The notes under the pieces are model-generated. The model was not told where the DNA came from. It worked only from the letters and a program-made list of their open reading frames with translations, and did not search any database. A DNA stretch of 64,000 nt, from positions 62,001 to 126,000 of the forward strand of contig CAWFGC010000004.1 in NCBI GenBank assembly GCA_963815185.1. The letters are read 5' to 3'. Source of the stretch: SHZL01 sp963815185. Its GTDB lineage: Bacteria; Pseudomonadota; Gammaproteobacteria; Xanthomonadales; SZUA-36. A program made the translations under genes and the position numbers. Of the stretch, positions 38,622 through 47,349 are shown in pieces. Positions within the stretch are counted from its first letter, which is position 1. The number at the start of each line of letters is the position of its first letter.

Positions 38622-39386
38622 ATGCAACTAAAAAACAAGGTGGCGATCGTGACCGGCGGGGCCTCCGGCCTCGGGCGGGCGACAGCCGAAAAATTTGTCT
38701 CCGCGGGCGCCAGGGTTGCGATTTTCGACCTCAATGAAGAGCAGGGCCAGGCGCTGGCGCAGGAACTCGGTGAAAGCGCGATGTTCTGCGCGGTCAATGT
38801 GGCCGACGACGATGCGATTGCAGCCGGAATAGAAAAAGTGGTGCAAGCCTTTGGTGCGATCCACATCTGCGTGAACTGCGCCGGGCGTGGCGGTGGCGCC
38901 ACCAAGACCCTGGGTAAAGGCGGGCGTTTTCCGATGAAATTGTTCCGTGACGTGATCAACATCAACCTGGTCGGCGCATTCAGCGTCTTGAGCCAGGCGG
39001 CCGAGAAGATGGCGGCAAATGAACCGGGCGAAGATGGCGAGCGCGGCGTGATCATCAACACCGCGTCCATTGCGGCTTACGAGGGTCAGCGCGGCCAGGT
39101 TGCTTACAGTGCCAGCAAGGGCGGGCTGATCAGCATTACATTGCCCATTGCCCGTGACCTCGCTTTTTACGGCATCCGCATGGTCACCATTGCGCCCGGC
39201 GTATTTGAAACCCCCATCCTGGGCGGCATTTCAACCGAAGTGAAACAGGGTCTGGCGCGGGACATTCCGTTTCCTTCGCGGCTGGGCCAACCGCCGGAAT
39301 TCGCCAAACTGGCACAGCACGTGGTCGAAAACAGCTATATCAATGGCGAAACCATCCGGCTGGATGGGGCCCTGCGCATGTCCTGA
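38622..39386 (+). CDS. Short-chain dehydrogenase (3-hydroxyacyl-CoA dehydrogenase type 2-like)
   Basis: About 254 residues. The classical SDR motifs are VTGGASGLGRATAEKF (NAD binding), VNCAGRGGG, NTASIAAYEGQRGQVAYSAS with catalytic Ser, Tyr and Lys, and a C-terminal NGETIRLDGALRM. The closest pattern is the HSD17B10-type family, which oxidises 3-hydroxyacyl-CoA or steroid alcohols. ATG 38622 is preceded by GGAGG. It faces the thiolase/hydratase operon across a shared regulatory region and could supply the dehydrogenase step the hydratase lacks. Confidence 0.88.
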   Translation: MQLKNKVAIVTGGASGLGRATAEKFVSAGARVAIFDLNEEQGQALAQELGESAMFCAVNVADDDAIAAGIEKVVQAFGAIHICVNCAGRGGGATKTLGKGGRFPMKLFRDVININLVGAFSVLSQAAEKMAANEPGEDGERGVIINTASIAAYEGQRGQVAYSASKGGLISITLPIARDLAFYGIRMVTIAPGVFETPILGGISTEVKQGLARDIPFPSRLGQPPEFAKLAQHVVENSYINGETIRLDGALRMS

Positions 39387-39470
39387 ATCCTGAGGGCATC
39401 AAAGGAGCATCGGTAGTATTTAAGCTATATTGCAAGAAATTCACAGCCAATGGGAAGCCCGTAAACTCAT

Positions 39471-40022
39471 ATGATCAAGCGCGAGCAGCGCATTCCGCTG
39501 CGTGATCTCACCACATTCACCGGCGAAGAGGCCGATCTCGCGGCGAAAAACCGCGTCGGCGGCCGTGACTTAAACCTGTTCCGGGTGATGATGAATCATC
39601 CCGGGCTGACCAGGCGCTGGACGCCGTTTGCCGGCCATGTACTGCGCAAGCAGACCCTGCCGCCGCGGGAGCGCGAACTGCTGATTCTACGCGTTGGCTG
39701 GCTCAACCAGTCCGAATACGAATGGGCCCAGCACGTGGAAATCGCCAAGCGCAGCGGCATCACAGAAGCCGAGATCGAACGCATCCGGCAGGGCCCGGGC
39801 GCCGGCTGGAACGCGCACGAGGCCGCATTGCTGCAGGCGGCCGACGATTTGTTCGAGCATTCCGTCGTCTCCGATCAGACCTGGGCGACGCTCGCGACCC
39901 AGTACTCGACCGAGCAGATGATGGATGTGGTGTTCACCGCCGGCCAGTACAACCTCGTCTGCTGGGCGCTCAATAGTTTCGGCGTGCCGCTGGACGACTT
40001 CCTGCCGGGCGCCGGGGCCTGA
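39471..40022 (+). CDS. Carboxymuconolactone decarboxylase family protein
   Basis: About 183 residues. CMD pattern: MMNHPGLTRRWTPFAGHVLR, PRERELLILRVGWLNQSEYE and WAQHVEIAKRSGITEAEIER, with the conserved E-WxxH of non-redox CMD members and without a CxxC pair. This differs from the CxxC-bearing CMD-like protein at 28.3 kb. The role may be decarboxylation or ligand binding in a catabolic route. It stands 84 bases after the SDR gene and is probably co-transcribed. Confidence 0.82.
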   Translation: MIKREQRIPLRDLTTFTGEEADLAAKNRVGGRDLNLFRVMMNHPGLTRRWTPFAGHVLRKQTLPPRERELLILRVGWLNQSEYEWAQHVEIAKRSGITEAEIERIRQGPGAGWNAHEAALLQAADDLFEHSVVSDQTWATLATQYSTEQMMDVVFTAGQYNLVCWALNSFGVPLDDFLPGAGA

Positions 40023-40115
40023 GCCATGTCAATCGCAACGCAGGCACGGAATGTACCGAAATAGCCGGTGACGAATCAGCGGTAGTTGCAGCAGGTCGTC
40101 CGCCGTGGCTCGAGA

Positions 40116-40550
40116 CTACTGTGGCACATCCTCACTGTTGTAGGCGCAGGTTTCCGTTCCATCCATAAACCGCGTCGAGGGTCCTCCACCGCTCGTTGAA
40201 CGCTGCACGGTGATGTTGCCGCCGCTGCCGCAATACGTTGTATGATCTTTTGGATCGCCAATCGAGCCCAGAGGGGCAACCCCCTGAATGTCAAAAGAGA
40301 GCTCGCAACCGTTGCTACTCCCGCACCAAAGTTCTGCTGACTGGCCCCAACTCATCCAGCCGGACTCGCTGTCGGCAACGAGTCGGGCTTTGTCGTCGAA
40401 ATTATAAGCCCGGACGACAAGACCCCCATAACCGGTTGGAATACAGTTTTTGACCACGAAGCGGCATTCCCGTGCCAGACTGAGGTCTGGCGTAAGACCT
40501 AGAATTCCGACAGTCAACAAGAGCACGCCCAATTTGTTCAGAACTGACAT
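40116..40550 (-). CDS. Small secreted cysteine-rich protein
   Basis: About 144 residues. The signal peptide is NKLGVLLLTVGILGLTPDLS with LARE after it. The mature protein has seven or eight cysteines (ECRFVVKNCIP, WCGSSNGCEL, YCGSGG, TCAYNS), most likely disulfide-bonded. ATG 40550 is chosen because it begins the signal peptide. I recognise no family. It lies among small accessory ORFs of uncertain origin. Confidence 0.6.
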   Translation of the reverse strand: MSVLNKLGVLLLTVGILGLTPDLSLARECRFVVKNCIPTGYGGLVVRAYNFDDKARLVADSESGWMSWGQSAELWCGSSNGCELSFDIQGVAPLGSIGDPKDHTTYCGSGGNITVQRSTSGGGPSTRFMDGTETCAYNSEDVPQ

Positions 40551-40912
40551 GATGAATCCCCCGTCGAAAGAAATAACGCACCAGCAAATTACCACCGACG
40601 CCGCCGGATGTTAAGCGTTTTTACGAGCAGCAGCTATTTGGAGGGGCACGTTACGGGCGTCCTCACTTTTCGTTCCTTAGCCACTTCCGACGTGCAATGA
40701 CGCCGGCAGCGTTCCCCGTTCTCAGACAGTGGCTCACCCGTCTGGGATTCAGAATGCCGGAAGGGTAGCGCACGATTCGCTTTTGCAGCGACCGTGGGAG
40801 GTAATCAAAAGTTCTTGCGTTCGACACCGCTGCGTTTCTTCCGGGTGGGCAATCGGATGGAGCCGAAAAATCAGCCTGCCAGGATGCCGGCCACGCCCGG
40901 GTATTTCAGCTG
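40551..40912. other. Gene-free stretch
   Basis: No convincing gene on either strand. It lies between the secreted Cys-rich gene (minus) and a FIMAH-like fragment (plus). Confidence 0.4.
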
Positions 40913-41191
40913 GTGAGTTCCCCGGTGGAAATAACTCGAAGCATTATCGTCACGCTCCAGGTTCTGGCCGACTCGGGTGCGGTCAGCTCCGGCATTGCCA
41001 ATTCCCTGGGCAAAAAGTTGCAAGGTGTAAATTCGTCGGTCCAAGCCGGGGACACAAACAGTGCATGCGGCAAGCTTGGAGCCTTAATACATGCCGCGCG
41101 GGCTCAATCCGGCAAGAAAATCACTTCACAGGACGCAAGTTCATTGATCGCCGAAGCCGAGACACTTGAAGCAGCATTGCAGTGCCACTGA
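40913..41191 (+). CDS. FIMAH-like domain fragment
   Basis: About 92 residues from an ATG without a good ribosome binding site. The sequence SGIANSLGKKLQGVNSSVQA, then ACGKLGALIHAARAQSGKKI and SSLIAEAETLEAAL, matches the helical FIMAH pattern usually found at the C-terminus of secreted enzymes and adhesins. Here it has no signal peptide and stands alone. I think it is the tail of a lost surface protein, not a complete gene. Confidence 0.45.
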   Translation: MSSPVEITRSIIVTLQVLADSGAVSSGIANSLGKKLQGVNSSVQAGDTNSACGKLGALIHAARAQSGKKITSQDASSLIAEAETLEAALQCH

Positions 41192-41670
41192 GCGAAATGG
41201 TTGATGTAAATCAGGCTTGAGGCGTCCGGGAGCCGCACACGGGTGCGCGACCGCAGGGATACAGGAGGCAGGGCAACGCCGGAGTATCGGAAGCATTAAG
41301 GTCCTTTTCCATGAAATCCACGTCTATCGAGGGGATCAAAAAGCGGCGACACCCAAAGAACGGCGGCACCCAAATCTCATCAAAATTCCTACAAGATTTT
41401 AAGCCGATTGCCATATTGGCCTGGCGGGGCGGCGTCAAAATTATCTCCATGCCTGGGACTACTGCAGCGGCGGATTCTGGGAGGGTCATTGCAAATCCCA
41501 AGCCATGACCTGGCTGCACACGTACAGAGTTCTCGAGCCACCAACTTCCCGCCGCTTGCAGTACCGATATCGCTGACGTCTGTGCGGCAGCGAACGGTGG
41601 TGAAGTCCGGAGGCGGGCAATATATTTGCTACACCTGAGAAGATTCGCGCGACTGCGATGAGGGCACGCT
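41192..41670. other. Stretch with only degenerate short frames
   Basis: No gene is supported. One short frame (41311-41508) contains KPIAILAWRGGVKIIS, which resembles the core of histone H4; see the finding. Another frame holds NYLHAWDYCSGGFWEGHCKS, protein-like but very short. Confidence 0.4.
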
Positions 41671-42000
41671 GTGCAGGTTCAGATTAACACCGACCACAAT
41701 ATCCAGCATGACGAAGCGCTGGCGGCATGGATCACGGGCGTCGTTGAGAGCGCCCTGGCCCATTCGAGCGATCACATCACGCGGGTCGAAGTCCACTTGA
41801 GCGACGAGAACGGCCGCAAGAGCGGTCAGCACGACAAGCGCTGCATGATGGAGGCTCGACTCGAAGGGCGCAGTCCTATCGCTGTTACTGACCATGCAGC
41901 CACTTTAGACAAGGCCGTTAACGACGCCGCCGGAAAATTGGGTCGAATGATTGAAAGCGCCGTTGACCGAGCTGCTGAATTCATAGCATCGCCAAAGTGA
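41671..42000 (+). CDS. Ribosome hibernation factor (HPF/RaiA)-like protein
   Basis: About 109 residues starting with GTG. The pattern MQVQINTDHNIQHDEALAAW, then HITRVEVHLSDENGRKSG and MEARLEGRSPIAVTDHAATL, is that of short HPF/S30EA-like proteins, which bind the 30S subunit and stop translation in stationary phase. Several gammaproteobacteria carry such extra copies beside the rpoN-linked one. It stands alone, with no obvious operon partner. Confidence 0.75.
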   Translation: MQVQINTDHNIQHDEALAAWITGVVESALAHSSDHITRVEVHLSDENGRKSGQHDKRCMMEARLEGRSPIAVTDHAATLDKAVNDAAGKLGRMIESAVDRAAEFIASPK

Positions 42001-42198
42001 CATGTGGTTGCGCTGGGGAGTGCAAGTAGAACAAAGACCCTATTCGATGCCGGGGCCGAGAGCAATAAGCTCGTCGGCGGGGCTCTGGATGGCTATGCGA
42101 TACTTGGAGAAAGTGATAGAGAACATCCAAGCGGTTTGCATGGCAAGAGTGGGGTGTCGGTACGGTGATATCAGACAAGTTTCATTGAAGGCAAAATC

Positions 42199-44873
42199 AT
42201 GGGCAAGCATTACCTCAGCAGCCTGTTTGCTCCCAAGTCCGTAGCAGTATTCGGGGCCAGCGACAGGGTCGATTCGGTCGGTCAGATCGTGTTTCAAAAC
42301 ATGCTGGAAAGCGGTTTCAAAGGCTGCTGTATCCGGTCAACTCAAAACATCCGGAAGTGCAGGGCAAGCAGGCTTATGCTTCCATCGCCGACATCGGCGA
42401 ACCGGTCGAACTGGTGGTCATCGCCACGCCGCCGCAAACGGTGCCGGGCATCATCGAGAGCTGCGGTATCCGCGGCGTGAAAGCGGCAGTCATCATCACT
42501 GCCGGTTTCGGTGAAGCCGGCCAGGAAGGCGAGGCGCTGGAAAAACAATTGCTGGAAACTGCTCACCGATATGGCATCAGGCTGATCGGCCCGAATTGCC
42601 TGGGCGTCATGCGGCCGTCCATCGGCCTGAATGCTACCTTCAACAAGGGCGGTGCTAACACCGGCAATATCGCATTCGTATCGCAGTCCGGCGCATTGTG
42701 TACCGCGATCCTGGATTGGGCTCAGCACAACGATGTGGGCTTCTCCAGTGTGGTATCGATGGGCTCATCGACCGATGTGGATTTTGGCGAGATTCTCGAT
42801 TATCTGGTGTCCGATGCCAATACCCACAGCATCCTGATGTACATCGAGGGTATACGCAATGCACGTCGCTTCATGAGTGCGCTGCGTGCCGCTGCTCGCT
42901 TCAAACCGGTGATCCTGGTCAAGGTCGGCCGCCATGAAGCCGGTTCCAAAGCGGCGATGTCGCATACCGCTTCGCTGGTAGGTGCTGACGATGTATTCGA
43001 CGCGGCTTTCAGTCGCGCCGGCGTGGTGCGGGTACAGACCATCACGCAATTGTTCACCGCAGCCAAGGCATTGTCGTGCGGATTCCGCCCGGTCGGCAAT
43101 CGCCTCGCTGTCGTTACCAATGGGGGCGGTCCCGGGGTGATGGCGGCAGATCGCGCTGCCGATCTCGGGCTCACGATGGCCACTTTGTCAGAAGCCACTA
43201 TCGAAGAACTAACCAGCATCTGCCGCCGAACTGGCCGCACGGAATCCGGTCGACATCATCGGCGATGCACAGGCGGATCGCTATCATTACGCCGTCAAAG
43301 CATGTCTGGAAGATGACAATGTCGATGGCGTGCTGGCCATACTCACTCCGCAGGCGATGACCAAACCGCTGGAGTCGGCACAGGCGATGATCGAACTTTC
43401 CAACACGCACAGCAAACCGTTGCTGACCTGCTGGATGGGCGACACGCAAGTCGCGGAGGCACGCCAGGCTTTTGCCCGGGCGCACAGACCGTACTTCCGT
43501 ACGCCGGAACCGGCGGTGGAAGTGTTCTCCCATCTTTCCGCATACTATCGCAACCAGAAGTTGTTGATGCAGATGCCCGGACCCCTTTCGCACCACGTCG
43601 AACCTGACGTGGAAAGCGCCCGGCTGATCATTGAAGGTGCGATGCAGGAACATCGCAAGGTGCTTACGGAAATGGAATCCAAAGCCTTGCTGGCCGCTTT
43701 CAATATTCCCGTCGCGAGAACCATGGTCGCCCACTCGCCCAGCGAAGCGCTGCTGATCGCCCAGCAATTGGGTTTTCCGGTGGCGATGAAAGTCAACTCA
43801 CCGGACATCACACACAAAAGTCGACACTGGTGGTGTGTTGCTCAATCTGAGCAATGCGCATGAAGTGCGTGCGGCCTATCAGCATATCCACGACAACATT
43901 CGGCGCAATCGCCCCGATGCGAAGATGGATGGTATTTCAATAGAACCGATGATCGTCAAACCGAATGGGCGAGAGCTGATGATAGGACTGACCAGCGATC
44001 CGGTATTCGGGCCGGTGATCACGTTCGGCGCGGGTGGGACGACTGTGGAAATAATGGGCGATCGCGCGGTTGCCCTGCCGCCGCTGAACAATTTTCTGGT
44101 AAGAGAACTGATCCAGGAAACGCATGTTGCCAAGATGCTGGGTCCATTCCGTAACATGCCTCCGGTCAATATGGACGCTTTGGAAGATGTGCTGTTGCGT
44201 GTGTCGGAGATGGCCTGCGAACTGTCCTTGTTGAAAGAGATGGACATCAATCCGCTGATCCTGGATGAGCACGGGGCACTGGCTGCCGATGCGCGCGTCG
44301 TGGTGGAGTATCGCCAACCGAGTGCCGATCGTACTCGCACATCGCCATTTACCCGTACCCCACGCAACTGGTCAGCCATTGGCAACTGGCCGACGGCACC
44401 GACATCGGCATTCGCCCGATCCGGCCGGAAGACGCTGAGTTGGTGCAGACATCCGTGCGGAGATTATCGAAGAATCCAAATACTTCCGCTTCATGAACAG
44501 CATGCATGAACTGACCGAAAGCATGCTGGTGCGCTTCACCCAGATCGATTACAGCAGGGAAATGGCTTTGATCGCAGTGACTTTTGAGCAGGGTAAGGAG
44601 ATCGAACTCGGGGTCGCGCGTTTTGCAATCAATCCGGATGGCGATTCATGCGAATTTGCACTGGTAGTTGCTGACAACTTGCATGGCAAAGGGCTGGGGC
44701 AAAAACTCATGACATCGCTGATGGAAGCGGCTCGTGCCAAAGGTTTGAAAACGGTAGAGGGCGAAGTATTGAGCAACAACCACAACATGCTTAAACTGAT
44801 GACACGCATCGGTTTCTCTACCAAATCAAGCGAAGATGACCACAGCATCATAAAAGTCAGCAAGGCCTTATAG
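42199..44873 (+). pseudogene. NDP-forming acyl-CoA synthetase fused to GNAT acetyltransferase (Pat-like), about five frame breaks
   Basis: The repaired protein would be about 890 residues. Order: CoA-binding domain (MGKHYLSSLFAPKSVAVFGA, GPNCLGVMRPSIGLNATF), succinyl-CoA-ligase-like domain (AFVSQSGALCTAILDWAQHN), ATP-grasp domain (VAMKVNSPDITHKSDTGG after repair, then GLTSDPVFGPVITFGAGG), and a C-terminal GNAT domain (ELALVVADNLHGKG-like FALVVADNLHGKGLGQKLMT). Breaks lie near 42325, 43228, 43822, 44331 and 44460; both gains and losses of one base are needed. This is the Pat/Pka protein lysine acetyltransferase layout that controls acyl-CoA synthetases by acylation. The density of breaks is higher than in any other gene here, so real decay cannot be excluded. 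Confidence 0.75.
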
Positions 44874-45018
44874 AAACTTCGCTTTGCAAAGCCGGAAGAG
44901 TGTTGTTCTCCTGTATGCTTGCTGCTGTCCGAGGAAACATCCTGCTTTGCCGGTCAGGTGACTTCCGTAAGTGGTGGCTTTAACATCGCAATGTAAGGTA
45001 CCGCTTGGAATTTACAAT

Positions 45019-46167
45019 ATGGCATCGTCCTTTAAATTCAATCCGCTGCAGATCCCCCATGAATTAAAGCCCCTGCGCATGGAAGTCCGCAGCTTTGTCC
45101 GTGAAGCCAGTGGGGGCTGGTCTGGTTGGAAACTCGGCCATTCGTGGACGGGTTTCGATCGGGAATTCAGCCACGAAGTCGGCAAGCGCGGCTGGATCGG
45201 CATGACCTGGCCCGAGCAGTACGGCGGCCACGACCGGTCTGCCCTGGAGCGCTTTGTTGTTGTAGAGGAAATGCTGGCAGCCGGTGCCCCTTTGGGTGCT
45301 CACTGGATTGGTGACCGGCAAAGTGGTCCACTGCTGCTGCGAATGGGTACCGAAGAGCAGCGTCAGCGTTTTTTGCCGATGATCGCCGGTGGTGATTGCG
45401 CTTTCTGTATCGGCCTCAGTGAACCGGATTCCGGCTCCGACCTGGCGTCAATTCGCTCCCGCGCCGATAAAGTCGACGGTGGCTGGCGTCTCAATGGCCG
45501 CAAGATCTGGACTACTTACGCCCACTTGAGCGATTTTATGATCGGGCTCTTCCGCAGCGACCGCAGCAAGGAAAAACACGCAGGGCTGTCACAATTTCTT
45601 ATCGATCTTGGCAGTTCCGGCATCGAGGTAAGACCCATCGCAGATCTGACCGGTGAAGCCCACTTCAACGAAGTTCTTTTCGAAGATGTGTTTGTGCCGG
45701 ACGATATGCTGGTGGGTAGCGCAGGCAATGGCTGGCAGCAAGTGACATCTGAACTGACCTTTGAGCGCAGTCAGCCCGATCGTTTTATGAGCTGCTTCCC
45801 GCTGTTGCCCCTGTCCGTTGATGCCCTGCAAGGCAGTGAGGACCGCCTGGCCTGTCGTCAGATTGGCCAATCCGTGTCAGAACTGGTGATCCTGCGCGAG
45901 ATGTCACTGTCTATCCTCGGTCAGCTTGAGCAGGGCAACACGCCATCCCGGGAAGCAGCACTGGTGAAAGAACTTGGCAACAGTTACGAACAGCGAACGC
46001 CCAACATGGTGCGCGAGTTCTTTGATACACCGGCTGTGATGATCAGGGGTGACCGTTTGAGTGAACTGCAGGCTTACCTGACGCAGACCGTACCGAGCTT
46101 TTCTCTGCGGGGTGGTACCAGGGAGATTCTGCGCGGCATCATCGCCAAGGGTCTGGGTTTGAAATGA
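45019..46167 (+). CDS. Acyl-CoA dehydrogenase (subunit A of a probable pair)
   Basis: About 382 residues. Typical ACAD domains: IGMTWPEQYGGHDRSALERF (N-terminal), FCIGLSEPDSGSDLASIRSR with FAD/substrate loop, WRLNGRKIWTTYAHLSDFMI, and the C-terminal FSLRGGTREILRGIIAKGLG. It introduces a double bond into acyl-CoA. Its stop overlaps the start of the next ACAD by 4 bases (ATGA), as in heteromeric alpha2-beta2 ACADs known from steroid and cholesterol degradation. ATG 45019 is chosen; a GTG at 44971 is upstream. Confidence 0.88.
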   Translation: MASSFKFNPLQIPHELKPLRMEVRSFVREASGGWSGWKLGHSWTGFDREFSHEVGKRGWIGMTWPEQYGGHDRSALERFVVVEEMLAAGAPLGAHWIGDRQSGPLLLRMGTEEQRQRFLPMIAGGDCAFCIGLSEPDSGSDLASIRSRADKVDGGWRLNGRKIWTTYAHLSDFMIGLFRSDRSKEKHAGLSQFLIDLGSSGIEVRPIADLTGEAHFNEVLFEDVFVPDDMLVGSAGNGWQQVTSELTFERSQPDRFMSCFPLLPLSVDALQGSEDRLACRQIGQSVSELVILREMSLSILGQLEQGNTPSREAALVKELGNSYEQRTPNMVREFFDTPAVMIRGDRLSELQAYLTQTVPSFSLRGGTREILRGIIAKGLGLK

Positions 46168-47208
46168 GCACTGAATTGGATATTGGAGAATTATTCGCCG
46201 AGCAGATGGATCGTCTGTTAAGCGAGTCTGTCAACCGCGAGTTGTTTATAAGCGTTGAAAGTGGCCAGGCAGCCGATACGCTCTGGCATACGCTGGAAGA
46301 GCTGGGAATTTTGCTTGCCCTGGTGGACGAAGAAAACGATGGCTCAGGCCTTGACTGGGAAGACATCGAACCGACACTGCGCTGTTGCGGCCGCCATGGT
46401 GCACCGGTGCCGCTTCCGGAAACACTGCTGGCCAACTGGGTGCTTGCAGCCAGCGACCTGGACCTTCCAACGGGGCCCGTAGCCGTGAGCACCGCCCTGT
46501 ATCAGCTAAATGCCGACGACAAACTCCACGGTCACGACAACGACGTTGCCTGGGCACCTCTGGTTGAGCACATTGTTGCCATTGCCGAACGGGGTGACAA
46601 TAGATACGTGTGCCTGTTATCGCAGCAACAATGCCAGGTCGAGACCCGGGAAACCCTTGCACGAGAGCCGAGTGGGGCGGTAAACCTTGCCGGCGTTACC
46701 CCGTTGGCCATGGCGGGCGCACCCAAGACAATAGGTGAGCTTGGTCTGCTGCCCTATCTCGCCAGCCTGCGCTCTGTTCAGATCGGAGGCGCCCTCGAAG
46801 AACTGCTGTCCCTGTGTGTCGAATATGCCAATACGCGGGAACAGTTTGGCCGAACGATCGGCAAGTTTCAGGCCATTCAGCACGCCATTGCCGAACTGGC
46901 GTCACAGGCCGCCGCCGCTCAGGTTGCCGGCCAGTACGCTTTTCGCCAGATTGATGCCGGCAACGCCGAGCACGGTGGCATGATCGCCAAAATCCGGGCA
47001 GGTCAGGCCGCGGGGCGGGGCGCTGAAATTGCCCACCAGGTATTTGGCGCTATTGGTTTCACCGATGAGCACAGCCTGCACTATCTTACCCGGCGCCTGT
47101 GGCAGTGGCGTTGCGATGCAGGAAGTGAGTTCTGGTGGTCCGAGCGGCTCGGGCAGAAAGCCATCGCCGCGGGCGGTGACAGGCCTGTGGCCATCCATCG
47201 CAGGGTGA
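46164..47208 (+). CDS. Acyl-CoA dehydrogenase (subunit B), frame break at the C-terminus
   Basis: The N-terminal part is shorter and more diverged (LDIGELFAEQMDRLLSESVN, EELGILLALVDEENDGSGLD), the C-terminal ACAD helical part is clear (EYANTREQFGRTIGKFQAIQ, AHQVFGAIGFTDEHSLHYLT). It probably forms a heteromer with subunit A. The open frame runs to 47294 through the palindrome, but removing one base near 47181 gives GLWPSIAG and a TGA at 47206-47208, the usual ACAD-type end. I therefore end the gene there and treat the longer tail as an artefact. Confidence 0.82.
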
Positions 47209-47321
47209 GATCAATGGAGATCAATGGGGTCAGAGTAAAAACTCAATGGACGCAATCAGAGTCTGATTGCGATCCATTTGAGTTTTTACTCTGACCCCAT
47301 TGATCTCTGCCATTGATCTTT
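47208..47321. repeat. Large REP-like palindrome (about 114 bp)
   Basis: The arms read GAGATCAATGGGGTCAGAGT and continue AAAAACTCAA...TGGA...CGCAATCAGA, mirrored on the other side nearly perfectly around AGTCTG at the centre. The outer AGATCAATGG is itself doubled on both sides. GGGGTCAGAGTAAAA is a core seen in gammaproteobacterial REP-like sequences associated with RAYT transposases. As RNA it would fold into one very long hairpin; as DNA it can cruciform. It follows directly after the dehydrogenase stop. Confidence 0.8.
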
Positions 47322-47349
47322 ATCCCTCCAGGAATAGTTGATTTTGATC

